Assembly: GCA_963664845.1 (NCBI GenBank) | Contig: OY761615.1 | Coordinates: forward strand, 2,604,001-2,668,000 | Reading direction: 5' to 3' | DNA: 64,000 nucleotides | Source of the DNA: CAIYTF01 sp963664845 | GTDB lineage: Bacteria; Bacteroidota; Ignavibacteria; Ignavibacteriales; Ignavibacteriaceae | Part shown: positions 9,454 to 18,578 of the stretch, piece after piece | Position numbering within the stretch: the first letter of the stretch is position 1 | How the letters are laid out: the number at the start of each line of letters is the position of its first letter | The notes under the pieces: generated by a model | The model's input: the letters and a program-made list of their open reading frames with translations, nothing else | Database searches by the model: none | Told to the model about the DNA's origin: nothing | Translations under genes and position numbers: made by a program

Positions 9454-10230
9454 TCATTGGGGGTCAATAAATCCGGCAAGTTTAGTATAAAAATCCTTCG
9501 GATTGTCAGTCATTACCCCGTGACCGCTTTGTGGGATCATATGTTTTTCCACAAAGTCCAGGCAGTCCAGCACCGGTATGGCTTTGTTTTCTTCACCGTA
9601 AAAGTAGCTCCTCCTCATGCCAAGAGATTTAAAAATTCTCAACAATTCTCCGCTATCGGACCACTGCACCAGAGAGGCTGCGCTTTTATAAACCGCCAAC
9701 GGATCGGTTTCATGGAAACGAAACTGGGCATGATCGGCCAACATCGCCATCTGTTTTCCAAACATCCGGTCACGGTAAACCTCAAAGGGCACCGAAATTA
9801 TTCCTCTGCTCAAAATGCCGCAATCTGAAGCTACCAGATTTCCTTCAATATTGGTAAACGATAGAACATGCGATAAGATGTTTGCAGGTAGAAGCAAAGC
9901 GACGGCACCACCCATGCTGTGGGCAACCAGATGAATTTTCACGGAAGGAAGTAATAATAACTCGCCCAGAAGCTTCGCCTGGTCTTCCATTGCATAGGAG
10001 AAGTCCGGAGATTTGGAAGATTTACCAAATCCCACCAGATCCACCAAAAGCAACGACTTATTCGGGAAATAATCAGCATCAAACACATTGCGAAACGAAT
10101 CCCGGGAACAGGCAAGTCCGTGGATGAACACCACCACTTCATCAGATCCAGGGTTGAATTTGTATTGAAATGAAATTTGCTCCCGGTTGATTGTTGTTAC
10201 ATAGTCGGCAAGGCCGATGTTAAGCTGCAT
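9454..10230 (-). CDS. Alpha/beta-fold hydrolase
   Basis: 258-residue single-domain hydrolase without a signal peptide. Visible are the oxyanion HGLA motif (37-40), the nucleophile elbow AHSMGG with Ser105 and the C-terminal catalytic His237 in QSGHGVM. The acid residue normally found after the sixth strand is not an obvious Asp: the spot reads YGEENKAIP, so Glu213 or Glu214 may serve. The lid region (about 125-190) is helical and charged. It may be an esterase or lipase-type enzyme; the substrate is not predictable. Confidence 0.85.
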   Translation of the reverse strand: MQLNIGLADYVTTINREQISFQYKFNPGSDEVVVFIHGLACSRDSFRNVFDADYFPNKSLLLVDLVGFGKSSKSPDFSYAMEDQAKLLGELLLLPSVKIHLVAHSMGGAVALLLPANILSHVLSFTNIEGNLVASDCGILSRGIISVPFEVYRDRMFGKQMAMLADHAQFRFHETDPLAVYKSAASLVQWSDSGELLRIFKSLGMRRSYFYGEENKAIPVLDCLDFVEKHMIPQSGHGVMTDNPKDFYTKLAGFIDPQ

Positions 10231-10319
10231 AATACAATTTCCATTACTGAAAGAAGTGACAATGACAACTATTACTGTTTAGTTCTGCAAATTAAAGCAC
10301 ACCAGCGATGACATCTCAT

Positions 10320-11021
10320 TTATTCACCGCGTGATCGCGCCGGAATTTGCAGCAGCGAGGTCAACCGCTCCTCAAGGTTTCCGAACTTTTCTGTATAGTC
10401 TTCCATGCTGTGGCGAATTACTTCATGTGCTTCTTCGCGTCCATAGAGATGCGTTATCTCGCAATGCGGTTCGGGCTGATCGGGCATTTCCTTATAGGTG
10501 AGGAAATAATGGCGCAAGCGCTCTATTACCGAAGGGGGCACTTCGGAAATGTCGTTGAATCCATAATATACCGCATCACCCTTCAGCACTGCAATTATTT
10601 TATCATCAGCCTCGTTGCCGTCCAACATACGGAAGCCGCCAATTGGTTTTGCCTCCAGAATAATGTTACCGTGCGGAATGGTTTTTTCCGAAAGAACACA
10701 AATATCCAACGGATCGCCGTCGCCGGCAATTCCGGTTCGCCCGGTTTTAACCATGCAAAAGCCGGCAATTTTTTCGCCGCAATAGGTTTTGGGAATCAAT
10801 CCATACATAGAAGGAACGATATTTGAGTAACGTTGCGGACGGTCAACCTTCAGGTATCCCGATTCTTTATCAATTTCATATTTAACGGTATCGGTAGGTA
10901 CGATCTCAATATAAACATTCACCATATCCGGGGTATTTTTACCAACCGAAATTCCATGCCACGGATGTGGTTTAAATAGCAGTCCCATCAGATTCCATAT
11001 CTGTTCAACCTTTGAGCCCAT
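10320..11021 (-). CDS. ppa: Inorganic pyrophosphatase, family I
   Basis: Hydrolyses pyrophosphate to two phosphates in the cytoplasm and so drives biosynthetic reactions. The family I signature is complete: DGDPLD at 101-106 with metal-binding aspartates, an upstream E-K-R-Y pattern (YEIDKESG, RPQRY, YGLIPKTY) and a second acidic pair near 138-140. The start is placed at the ATG at 11021, which has an AAGGA ribosome site 5-6 bases upstream; the longer frame to 11126 adds a 35-residue hydrophobic leader not expected here. This gives 233 residues, somewhat longer than E. coli Ppa. Confidence 0.93.
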   Translation of the reverse strand: MGSKVEQIWNLMGLLFKPHPWHGISVGKNTPDMVNVYIEIVPTDTVKYEIDKESGYLKVDRPQRYSNIVPSMYGLIPKTYCGEKIAGFCMVKTGRTGIAGDGDPLDICVLSEKTIPHGNIILEAKPIGGFRMLDGNEADDKIIAVLKGDAVYYGFNDISEVPPSVIERLRHYFLTYKEMPDQPEPHCEITHLYGREEAHEVIRHSMEDYTEKFGNLEERLTSLLQIPARSRGE

Positions 11022-11154
11022 ATATATCCTTATTTCTTTATATAGTAACGTAGAGACTGCAAAGATAGGGAAAATTCGAATGGTGAAAAAACCGGAAGGA
11101 TTTACCTGATTGGTGTGTTTGTTCACACCATTTGGCCCCTTGTGTTATCCTTTT

Positions 11155-11216
11155 GTAGGGGCTCAAGATTTTGAGCCCCTACGAATTTTGAGCCCCTACG
11201 AACCTTGTACCCCTAC
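11155..11216. repeat. GTAGGGGCTCAA hairpin with tandem arms
   Basis: GTAGGGGCTCAA (11155-11166) is perfectly complementary to TTGAGCCCCTAC (11171-11182). That right arm is then repeated directly at 11188-11199, and a decayed third copy lies at about 11204-11216. A separate hairpin (TGGTGTG/CACACCA) sits at 11111-11130. The rest of the 11022-11516 gap, upstream of the pyrophosphatase and the PIG-L gene, carries the remnant of another dispersed repeat (GGATTCCCGCC type, near 11294) and no gene. Confidence 0.65.
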
Positions 11217-11516
11217 ATATTATGCGATGGTGCAAGCAGAGCATGAACCGGCAGAGGTTGATTGCTATATTGTTTGTCATGCAACACGAATTAGGTGGAT
11301 TCCCGCCCCCGTGAGAATGACACTCCTCACAAATTTCGTAAGGTTGACATCATTGCGAATCTTGGGCACCCACCAGATCTGCGCTCTGCGAGCCCGCCTC
11401 AATAATAAAGCTACACCTGAAAATGTGTCAGCCAAATCCTCACCCCCTGTTTCATTTTACCTTTGCTTTCACTAAATTCTGCACACGATTCTTAAAACAA
11501 TTTTCAATGTGTACCA

Positions 11517-12425
11517 ATGAATGCCCTGATCAAATCACTTATTATATTCATTTTTGCAACAACGCTTTGCATTGCCCAGCAAATTGCTCCTCCGAAAGTG
11601 CTTCTTATAAATGCGCACCCGGACGATGAAACCGGAGCAGCGATAGCCATATACAAAATAACCCACGACCTTAAAGGCAAAGTTGACCTTGCAGTTATCA
11701 CTAACGGCGAAGGTGGTTATAAATATTCAACACTTGCCGAACCGGTATATGGCGCCGAAATAACCGATGAAGCTATTGGCCGCGAATTGCTACCGTCCAT
11801 CAGAAAGCGCGAACTAATGAACGGCGGGAAAATTATGGGCATACGGAATTATTTTTTCTTTGACCAGAAAGACAACAAATACACACTTGATCTGCAGAAT
11901 GTTATTTCAACGGTTTGGGACACGGTACTGGTTAAACGCAGGTTAACCGACATTATCGCTAAAGGCGGATATGATTATATTTTCTGCCTGCTCCCTGTTC
12001 CCGAAACTCACGCGCACCACCGTGCAGCCACTATCTTTGCGCTGCGCACTGTGCTGGAAATGGAGCCCGCGAAACGACCCGTTGTGCTTGGTGTTTCCGG
12101 CGCGAACAAGAATGACACCGTGAAGACAAAATTCTCCATGCTGACCGGTTTTCCGGAAACAGCAATCTCATCCTCGGCACCCATTTTTCAGGTTGATAAG
12201 ACAACACCATTCGGATTCAAGGGAAGACTCAATTATAAGATCATTGCCAACTGGGTGATAGCTGAACACAAATCTCAGGGCGTCATGCAGCTTTATATGA
12301 ACGGCGGTGATCTTGAACAATATTATTACTTCAACATAAATGATCAGAACAAGATTGGCACAACTCAGGCATTGTTCAACGAGCTGCAAAAAGTGCCGTT
12401 CATTGAAAAGAAATACGAAGAATAA
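11517..12425 (+). CDS. PIG-L family (LmbE-like) N-deacetylase, exported
   Basis: Zinc-dependent deacetylase fold acting on N-acetylglucosamine-type substrates, probably in the periplasm. A signal peptide covers about 1-20. The family motif AHPDDE lies at 33-38 (His34, Asp36, Asp37) and the second histidine cluster HAHH at 165-168, both needed for metal binding and catalysis. The length of 302 residues fits the family. The stop is three bases before the TTG start of the amino-acid permease, so the two genes are likely one transcript. Confidence 0.87.
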   Translation: MNALIKSLIIFIFATTLCIAQQIAPPKVLLINAHPDDETGAAIAIYKITHDLKGKVDLAVITNGEGGYKYSTLAEPVYGAEITDEAIGRELLPSIRKRELMNGGKIMGIRNYFFFDQKDNKYTLDLQNVISTVWDTVLVKRRLTDIIAKGGYDYIFCLLPVPETHAHHRAATIFALRTVLEMEPAKRPVVLGVSGANKNDTVKTKFSMLTGFPETAISSSAPIFQVDKTTPFGFKGRLNYKIIANWVIAEHKSQGVMQLYMNGGDLEQYYYFNINDQNKIGTTQALFNELQKVPFIEKKYEE

Positions 12426-12428
12426 TTC

Positions 12429-13751
12429 TTGACTAAGCCAAACCTCGAACGTGTCCTTGGCCTGAAAGAAGCAACCGCGCTGAACATGATTGACATGGTC
12501 GGCATAGGGCCTTTTGTAGTTATTCCCCTGGTGATTAGCATGATGGGCGGCGGCAATGCATTGCTTGCATGGCTCCTGGGCGCACTTATCGCGTTCATCG
12601 ATGCCTTCACCTGGTCGGAACTGGGTGCAAAATACCCGCATGCCGGCGGCAGTTATAATTTTCTCCGGGAGACCTACTCGGGTCATAAGCTTGGGAAGCT
12701 GCTTCCCTTTCTTTTTATCTGGCAGACAATTATCCAGGCTCCGCTTGTTGTTGCATCGGGGTCAATTGGATTCTCGCAGTATCTCACTTTCATTGTTCCA
12801 CTTTCACCCTATGAACAAAAGGCCGTGTCCGGGGCGCTGGTAATCATTCTCACTTTTCTGCTTTACCGCAAGATCAACACCATCGGGAAAATATCAATAG
12901 CATTGTGGATTGGCGTTATCGGCGCCATCGGCTGGGTCATTATCAGCGGAGCAACACACTTCAACACCGCTTTATTCCTTCATTCCTTTCATGCACCGGC
13001 AACCTTTTCCGCATTTCCTTTCGGAGAACTGGGCAAGGCCGGGGTACAGACAATTTATTGCTACCTGGGATATTATAACGTTTGTCACCTTGGCGGTGAG
13101 ATAAAAAAACCGGGAGAGATAATTCCCAAGAGCATGTTCATTTCGATCATCGGTATTGCCATTCTCTATCTGGCAATGAATATCTCCGTGCTTGGTGTTG
13201 TTCCCGCTCAAACCGCAAAGGACTCGAAATTCATCATCAGCGAATTCATGGAGATCATCTATGGAAAGAATGTAGCGCTTCTTGCAACGGGGCTAACGCT
13301 TTGGATTGCGTTCGCCTCATTGTTCGCAGTGATGTTGGGTTATTCCCGCATTCCCTATGCCGCTGCACTAGACGGAAATTTTTTCAAGCTCTTCGCAACG
13401 CTGCATCCGAAAAAACATTTTCCACATATATCGCTGCTCTTTCTTGCCGGTATAGCTTTTGTGTTCTCCCTGCTCTTTAAACTGAAGGAAGTGATCTTTG
13501 CCATTGTTGCCATGCGCATCATTGTGCAATTCATAGGGCAAACGGCGGGGCTGATCCTATTACACAAAAAGGAAGGCAAGACCGATTCATTTCCCTATCG
13601 TATGCCTTTCTATCCGTTGCCTGCAATTTTGTCAATCGGTCTTTGGGCAATTGTGTTTTTCTCAACCGGTGTAACTTTTATGATATCCGGCATCGCGGCC
13701 ATTTCGGCGGGGATTGTGGTCTATGGTGTGCGGGAGTTTTGGAGGAAATAG
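12429..13751 (+). CDS. APC-superfamily amino acid permease
   Basis: Integral membrane transporter with about 12 hydrophobic helices over 440 residues. The N-terminal helix has the family pattern LGLKEATALNMIDMVGIGPFV, split glycine-rich helix 1. The start codon is TTG at 12429; the next ATG would cut into helix 1, so TTG is preferred although no strong ribosome site is seen. It follows the PIG-L gene by 3 bases, suggesting translational coupling. The substrate is not determinable; the family includes amino acid/proton symporters and exchangers. Confidence 0.88.
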   Translation: MTKPNLERVLGLKEATALNMIDMVGIGPFVVIPLVISMMGGGNALLAWLLGALIAFIDAFTWSELGAKYPHAGGSYNFLRETYSGHKLGKLLPFLFIWQTIIQAPLVVASGSIGFSQYLTFIVPLSPYEQKAVSGALVIILTFLLYRKINTIGKISIALWIGVIGAIGWVIISGATHFNTALFLHSFHAPATFSAFPFGELGKAGVQTIYCYLGYYNVCHLGGEIKKPGEIIPKSMFISIIGIAILYLAMNISVLGVVPAQTAKDSKFIISEFMEIIYGKNVALLATGLTLWIAFASLFAVMLGYSRIPYAAALDGNFFKLFATLHPKKHFPHISLLFLAGIAFVFSLLFKLKEVIFAIVAMRIIVQFIGQTAGLILLHKKEGKTDSFPYRMPFYPLPAILSIGLWAIVFFSTGVTFMISGIAAISAGIVVYGVREFWRK

Positions 13752-14311
13752 CAAACCCGCAGCAGCATGTGCCCCTTCACGCCCTCGTGTCAACTTATAA
13801 TATTATTATTCATCTGACCCCTCACCTCTAAATGAGGTTGTATCAAAAGAATAAAAAGGGTACGCGCCCCGCGGAGCGGGATCTGGTTGGGAGATGACAT
13901 GGATTTAAACCGATTTCCACGGATAGAAATTTAAAATTTGACTTTTAAGACAACTTGACTTCAAAGCGCTAATTATGCAGACTTGGCTTCCTCACTTGGG
14001 GGATAAGGGTTCTATTCTGATATGAAATGTGAAATTGAGGCCGGTTTTAATTTCCTGATAGAGTCCGAAGCAGGCAGATTCCCGTTTTTCACGCATAGGC
14101 GTCAACTGAAGAACGACTCAAAACCAGTACCAGCCATAAATGGTTTAGTTCTTGCGATGCTATTTCTGCACCTTTTCGTTTGTCTGTAACAATGCCATAG
14201 CTCCATAGATCGTTCCCCGGCGAGACGCGTAGGCATCAACTTAAGGGCACTAAAAATCATCTGCTTGTAAACGAATTCACACCAATTAATAGGTTTTATT
14301 CGCCCCTATTC

Positions 14312-14464
14312 AGGTGGGTGTCGCATAATGCATTCAGCGCAGAATTCTGCTTTATAATGCTTTGTTTATCGGCGTTAATCGTGAGATTGCCCCGCACACG
14401 GGATGAGGCACTTCGCCCGATGCGGGCTCGCAATGACTTTTCCTGAGTTATGCGACACCCACCT
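14312..14464. repeat. Dispersed ~150-bp palindromic element, copy 1
   Basis: Bounded by a perfect 17-bp inverted repeat (AGGTGGGTGTCGCATAA at 14312-14328 and its complement at 14448-14464). The interior contains a GC-rich part beginning ATTGCCCCGCACACGGG and ending CGGGCTCGCAATG that can itself fold. Nearly identical copies lie at 14787-14934 and, inverted, at 40926-41069; a decayed copy lies at about 49801-49928. Confidence 0.8.
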
Positions 14465-14555
14465 TCGGGACTTCGCACGAACGGTCAGACGATAATAAAT
14501 GTTATTCTGATAATTTCATTAACCGAATGCTGTTACGTGTATATGCCGCATATTC

Positions 14556-14750
14556 AACCCCTGAACGGGGTTGGCGGATCGTTGTCTTCGATCGATGCTA
14601 CCAATGTGCAAACCCTGACGGGTTTGGGGCATAGCACATTTGCAATGCGATTAACATGGCTGTGACTGCTGCTTTTCGAAATCCCGTCAGGGATTTTATA
14701 TTGGTAGCAATAGCATTCAGCAAAGGGCCGCATAACTCCGTCAGGAGTTA
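14556..14750. repeat. Cluster of short hairpins with TGAC/GTCA loops and GGTAGC boxes
   Basis: Four small stem-loops in under 200 bases: AACCCC/GGGGTT (14556-14572), AAACCC-TGAC-GGGTTT (14610-14625), AATCCC-GTCA-GGGATT (14680-14695) and TAACTCC-GTCA-GGAGTTA (14733-14750). GCTACCAAT at 14597-14605 is inverted as ATTGGTAGC at 14700-14708. The pattern fits REP-like intergenic elements and may itself form a larger palindrome. Confidence 0.7.
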
Positions 14751-14786
14751 TACATGAAGTTACCGACCTGCAAACCCTGACGGCTG

Positions 14787-14934
14787 GTATCGCATAATGC
14801 ATTAAGCACAGAATTCTGCTTAATAAAGCTTTGTTTATAGGTGTTAATGTTGAGATTGCCCCGCACACGGGATGAGGCACTTCGCCCGATGCGGGCTCGC
14901 AATGACTTTTCCTGAGTTATGCGACACCCATCTC
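14787..14934. repeat. Dispersed ~150-bp palindromic element, copy 2
   Basis: Direct repeat of the element at 14312-14464. The right 90 bases are almost unchanged; the left terminal repeat has drifted (CTGGTATCGCATAA against TTATGCGACACCCA on the right). Together with copy 1 it flanks the hairpin cluster. Confidence 0.75.
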
Positions 14935-15150
14935 CGGGACTTCGCACGAAGTATACTCATCGAACAGAAGTATAGAATAGCATTATGATTAGCAACCAAA
15001 AACAATGTATAATTAGGGAATTCGAAAGTGAAACGTCCCTGCCATTATGCGAAAATATCGCTGTTAAGTTGACACCTATGCGTTTTCACTGGACTGACAA
15101 GCTGTAACAAATTGACGCGTTTGCCCTTATGAAAAGTTAAGGTTTGGAAT

Positions 15151-17544
15151 TCATCGCCAATTCAGCCATTGAAATTGTTTCCCGTCGCTTTGCAGCCAGA
15201 TTCCCCCGTCGGTATCGGTCCGATAAATTGCCGCGTTCATCAGTTTCAGTCCCTCCAGGGTTTCGCGGTGCGGATGCCGGTAAAGGTTGCGTTCTCCCGC
15301 ACTGATAAGTGCAACAGAAGGAGTTACACTCTGCAGAAATTCCCTGGTGCTGCCGTGCCTGCTTCCGTGATGTGCCACCTTAAGCAGATCAGCATCCAAA
15401 AACCCTTTGCAATCCTGCTCAAGCATCTTTTCCCTGCCGGCCTGTGCATCGCCCATAAACAGGGCAGCAGTATTGCCATATTGCAGGCGGAAACAAAGGC
15501 TCTTGTCGTTTTGATTAAACTCAGGCCTGCCCCATGCACCATTGTTGTTGAGAAAATAAATTGAAATCCCGCCAATATGCCATGCGGTATCTTCAGGAAC
15601 AACCACTGCCACATTATGCATGGTTGCAAAATGCACCAGGATACTGTCCTTATTCGCCTGATACACAGGAGGTTTAATGAGCGTTTTGATCTTGCCTGCT
15701 GCCATCAGCGCAAATATCCCTTTATAATGATCTGCATCGAGATGAGTGATTATCGCGTAATCCAATTTTGCAATATGCAGGCGTTCCAACAACGGGAGAA
15801 TTACCATTTTACCGTTATCAAATTTCCCGTTTGCATTGCCTGCATCAACCAAAATAGTTTCTCCTTCCGGCGTCTGGATGACGGTTGCATCTCCCTGGCC
15901 AATATCAACAGCAAACAGGTTCAGCTTTCCCCGCTCAAAAACCGGCTTATTCACCACTGCATGAAACATCACCAGGCACAAAACCGTTGAGCCAAGAAGC
16001 GCGAATTTCGAACGGAGTGAGGTGAATCGTTTAAAATGATAAACAAAAACACTGAGCAGTGAATAATAGACGAGCACCGCGCTCAGCGAGAAACCGCTTA
16101 ACGCGATGTATGAATAGGACGTATCTCCGGCAAGCTGTACAAACTTATACAAGCACCAGGTCATTGCATCACAGCCTGCCGCCTCAACCCGTGCAAGCGG
16201 GTACCATATAACAGAGATGATCAGTGATAAAATATGACCACCCATAAGAAAGTTGGTAAGAGGAACGACGATAAGATTTGATAAAAAGGAGGTGATGGAC
16301 ACTTTACCAAAATAATAGTTCGTAATTGGGATCACTCCAAGCTGCGCCGCAAAGGTAAGGGCAAGAAACAAGATCAGCTTTTTAATCAATCCATTCTTTA
16401 TTCCTGTTTCATCTATGAATTTTTTGAACGGCGGATATACCACAACCAAAGCAAGCACACCGCCAAATGAAAGCTGGAAGCTTGGGCTGAACAGATCATA
16501 AGGGGCAATCACAAGAATTACCAGCGCGGTAAGAAAAAGCGTATTCAGTCCCGATGAGTCCCTGTTTAAAAAGAAGTTCAGGATAACGATATATCCCATT
16601 AATGCGGCCCGTGCAACAGGCGGAGAATTCCCCGCCACAATCCAGAAAAGCGTTATCCCCAGCGCCGATGCAATATATCTTGCCTTTAGGGAGAATCGTC
16701 CGAGCATGAAAAACAATATCAGCGAAATAAATGCAACATTCATCCCTGAAACGGCAAGCACATGAGCAACACCGGCATTAATGAAACCGGTCTGCACTTC
16801 CTCCGGTATTTCGTTTTTATCGCCAAGCAACAATCCCTTTGCCATGCCTGCATCGTTTTTATCAAACAGAGCGTCAATCCTGTCACCAATACCGTTTCGC
16901 ACCCACAGCAGCCACGCGCCGAATTTATCCGGCTCACCGCCAATCCGGTCAATGTGCGTTGTATCTTGCAGAGACAGAATTCCCGCGATGCCCTTTTCTC
17001 TGAGATAAGCAGCATAATCGAACTCACCGGGGTTGCGGATCTCTTTACCTGAAGAATAGCTGCACTGAAATTTTACGATATATCCGGGAACCAATGTTTG
17101 ATATAGTGAATCTACTCTGCTTTGCAGCGTATCTTTATATGAACACAAAAGCAAAAAGGATTTGTTTGCTGTTCCAGTCTCTCCGGTCAGGGCGCCTGTT
17201 TGCAGATAAAAACTAATGCGGCCTTCTCTTTTCAGTTCCAGAGCAGCGATCTTTCCGGCCACCGTAACGCGCTTCACGTATTTTTCGGTGAACGGACGAT
17301 CGGTAACCAGCGGGTTGTTGATTGCATAGAGGAGAGCGCCGCCGAACATTATGCCGGCAACAACGGAAAGGTTCTGCAGCTGGAGTCTGCCAGCGAAACG
17401 TGATTTACGAACTGCCAGAATTAGCGCAACGCACACCAAAATACCTGCCAGACATGGGTTAGCCTGGAGATGAGCATATCGTTGCGCAATGATGCCAAGC
17501 GCAAAAACAATGGTTAGTTTTATTACCGGATATTTATTGATCAT
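15151..17544 (-). CDS. comEC: ComEC/Rec2-family DNA-uptake channel with C-terminal metallo-beta-lactamase domain
   Basis: Inner-membrane channel that moves single-stranded DNA into the cytoplasm during natural transformation. The 797 residues show the usual three parts: an N-terminal DUF4131-like periplasmic region, a multi-helix competence domain (core near residues 220-490, including NAGVAHVLAVSGMNV) and a metallo-beta-lactamase domain (about 535-790) with the metal motif THLDADH and a late VAHHGSRHGS. The start is the ATG at 17544, directly at the first membrane helix. Being full length with intact motifs, it is probably functional. The DUF2520 gene upstream is 133 bases away. Confidence 0.93.
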   Translation of the reverse strand: MINKYPVIKLTIVFALGIIAQRYAHLQANPCLAGILVCVALILAVRKSRFAGRLQLQNLSVVAGIMFGGALLYAINNPLVTDRPFTEKYVKRVTVAGKIAALELKREGRISFYLQTGALTGETGTANKSFLLLCSYKDTLQSRVDSLYQTLVPGYIVKFQCSYSSGKEIRNPGEFDYAAYLREKGIAGILSLQDTTHIDRIGGEPDKFGAWLLWVRNGIGDRIDALFDKNDAGMAKGLLLGDKNEIPEEVQTGFINAGVAHVLAVSGMNVAFISLILFFMLGRFSLKARYIASALGITLFWIVAGNSPPVARAALMGYIVILNFFLNRDSSGLNTLFLTALVILVIAPYDLFSPSFQLSFGGVLALVVVYPPFKKFIDETGIKNGLIKKLILFLALTFAAQLGVIPITNYYFGKVSITSFLSNLIVVPLTNFLMGGHILSLIISVIWYPLARVEAAGCDAMTWCLYKFVQLAGDTSYSYIALSGFSLSAVLVYYSLLSVFVYHFKRFTSLRSKFALLGSTVLCLVMFHAVVNKPVFERGKLNLFAVDIGQGDATVIQTPEGETILVDAGNANGKFDNGKMVILPLLERLHIAKLDYAIITHLDADHYKGIFALMAAGKIKTLIKPPVYQANKDSILVHFATMHNVAVVVPEDTAWHIGGISIYFLNNNGAWGRPEFNQNDKSLCFRLQYGNTAALFMGDAQAGREKMLEQDCKGFLDADLLKVAHHGSRHGSTREFLQSVTPSVALISAGERNLYRHPHRETLEGLKLMNAAIYRTDTDGGIWLQSDGKQFQWLNWR

Positions 17545-17677
17545 GCTGAAAATGCGGAGATAGAATACTGTCTGTTAAAAATTCTTGTCGGTAAATATAC
17601 GCAGAAAAAGCGGGGGAGGAAATCAGGTCCATATTGAAATTGTATCAGCGGTGCATACCTCGCGATATGCAGACATG

Positions 17678-18571
17678 CTATATAGTGAAAGAATCAGACG
17701 AATTGCCCAGGAACTCCCTCAAATCACCGTAATCAGTTTTAGGATTTTTTACACTTGCGGTCCGCACCAACTGTCTGCTCTGCTCAATATAAAACGACAA
17801 CAAATGGTTGAGTTCTTTTCTTTCCGCAAGGGACGCGATATGCTTTTTAAGCACTTTTTCAGCGTTGCGCTCAACGGGCCCGGAGAGTGATGCAGCAATG
17901 CCCTGACTGAGCGCATTCTGCAGGGTTTGCACAATTATAGGTTTGGCGATCTCTTCAAACGTAACATTTTTGATTCCACAAAAGTTGAATATCTCCTGCG
18001 CGGCGGCGAGATTGCCCGTTAAAAAATTCGAAAGGATAACACCCATCAGGTGGTATGCAGTTTTGTTTTCAGTTTTTACGACAAATGGTTTAGCTTTTAA
18101 TTTTTTTACCAGATCTGCCATTTCGGAAATGCACTTGGGTGAGGCCGATTCCAGCGCCGCGCCACAATTTTCAAAAGACACAATTTGCGTTGTTGGAAAA
18201 CTTTGCAACAGGTGCAGTGATCCGGTATAGACGCCGCGCTTTTTTAAATTTTTGAACACACGACTGTCTTCCACGCCTGAGAAATGAATAAAGTATCGTT
18301 CTTTGGACACAAATGCTTGTTCTTGCAGAGCGGAGGCAATAAGAGGCAATGCACCATCAGATACGGTTACCAGAAAATGAGTTGTTTCCGAAGGTAATTC
18401 TGCAAGACGCGAAACATAGTGTGGAATGGAAAACTGTTTGGCAAACCTTGCACTTTTGCCTGAAGTGCGGTCATAAATGCAATTGATTTTAATGCCCCTT
18501 GAACAGAGTGCAGCAGCCAGTGAATGCGCCAATCGTCCGGCACCCAAAACAGCAATTGATCTTTTTGCCAT
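17678..18571 (-). CDS. Rossmann-fold / DUF2520 protein
   Basis: 297 residues. The N-terminus is an NAD(P)-binding Rossmann fold (IAVLGAGRLAHSLAAAL, the GxGxxA pattern at about 9-14). The second half is the helical DUF2520 domain (about 150-275) with the conserved AYHLMGVILSNFLTGNL region. The architecture resembles F420- or NADP-dependent reductases and ketopantoate/pyrroline-carboxylate reductase-like enzymes, but the substrate of DUF2520 proteins is not established. It follows the MEMO gene by 7 bases, so it belongs to the same transcript. Confidence 0.85.
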   Translation of the reverse strand: MAKRSIAVLGAGRLAHSLAAALCSRGIKINCIYDRTSGKSARFAKQFSIPHYVSRLAELPSETTHFLVTVSDGALPLIASALQEQAFVSKERYFIHFSGVEDSRVFKNLKKRGVYTGSLHLLQSFPTTQIVSFENCGAALESASPKCISEMADLVKKLKAKPFVVKTENKTAYHLMGVILSNFLTGNLAAAQEIFNFCGIKNVTFEEIAKPIIVQTLQNALSQGIAASLSGPVERNAEKVLKKHIASLAERKELNHLLSFYIEQSRQLVRTASVKNPKTDYGDLREFLGNSSDSFTI

Positions 18572-18578
18572 GAGGTTA

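Larger units (their letters stand above)
14226..15082. repeat. Composite repeat bounded by inverted 19-bp termini
   Basis: CGCGTAGGCATCAACTTAA at 14226-14244 faces TTAAGTTGACACCTATGCG at 15064-15082 (16 of 19 positions complementary). A third, direct copy lies outside at 14092-14110. The termini share the core GGTGTCAACTTAA with the ends of the 177-bp mobile element at 39.0 kb. The interior is made of other repeats, so this is probably a nest of insertions, not one unit. Confidence 0.45.
13752..15150. other. Gene-free block packed with palindromic repeats
   Basis: About 1.4 kb between the 3' ends of the convergent permease and ComEC genes, with no plausible gene. It contains two copies of a roughly 150-bp terminal-inverted-repeat element, a run of short hairpins with a common loop, and three copies of a terminal sequence shared with the 177-bp element at 39 kb. 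The individual parts are listed separately. Confidence 0.75.

Noticed and set aside
14296..14947. Several 60-108-codon frames in the 13.8-15.1 kb block
   Set aside because: They arise from the palindromic repeats: near-identical peptides (RSPxGGCRITQEKSLRARIG) come from the two copies of the same element on the minus strand.
13752..15150. CRISPR array
   Set aside because: Repeats are long, palindromic and irregularly spaced, with no constant direct repeat/spacer periodicity and no cas genes in the window.
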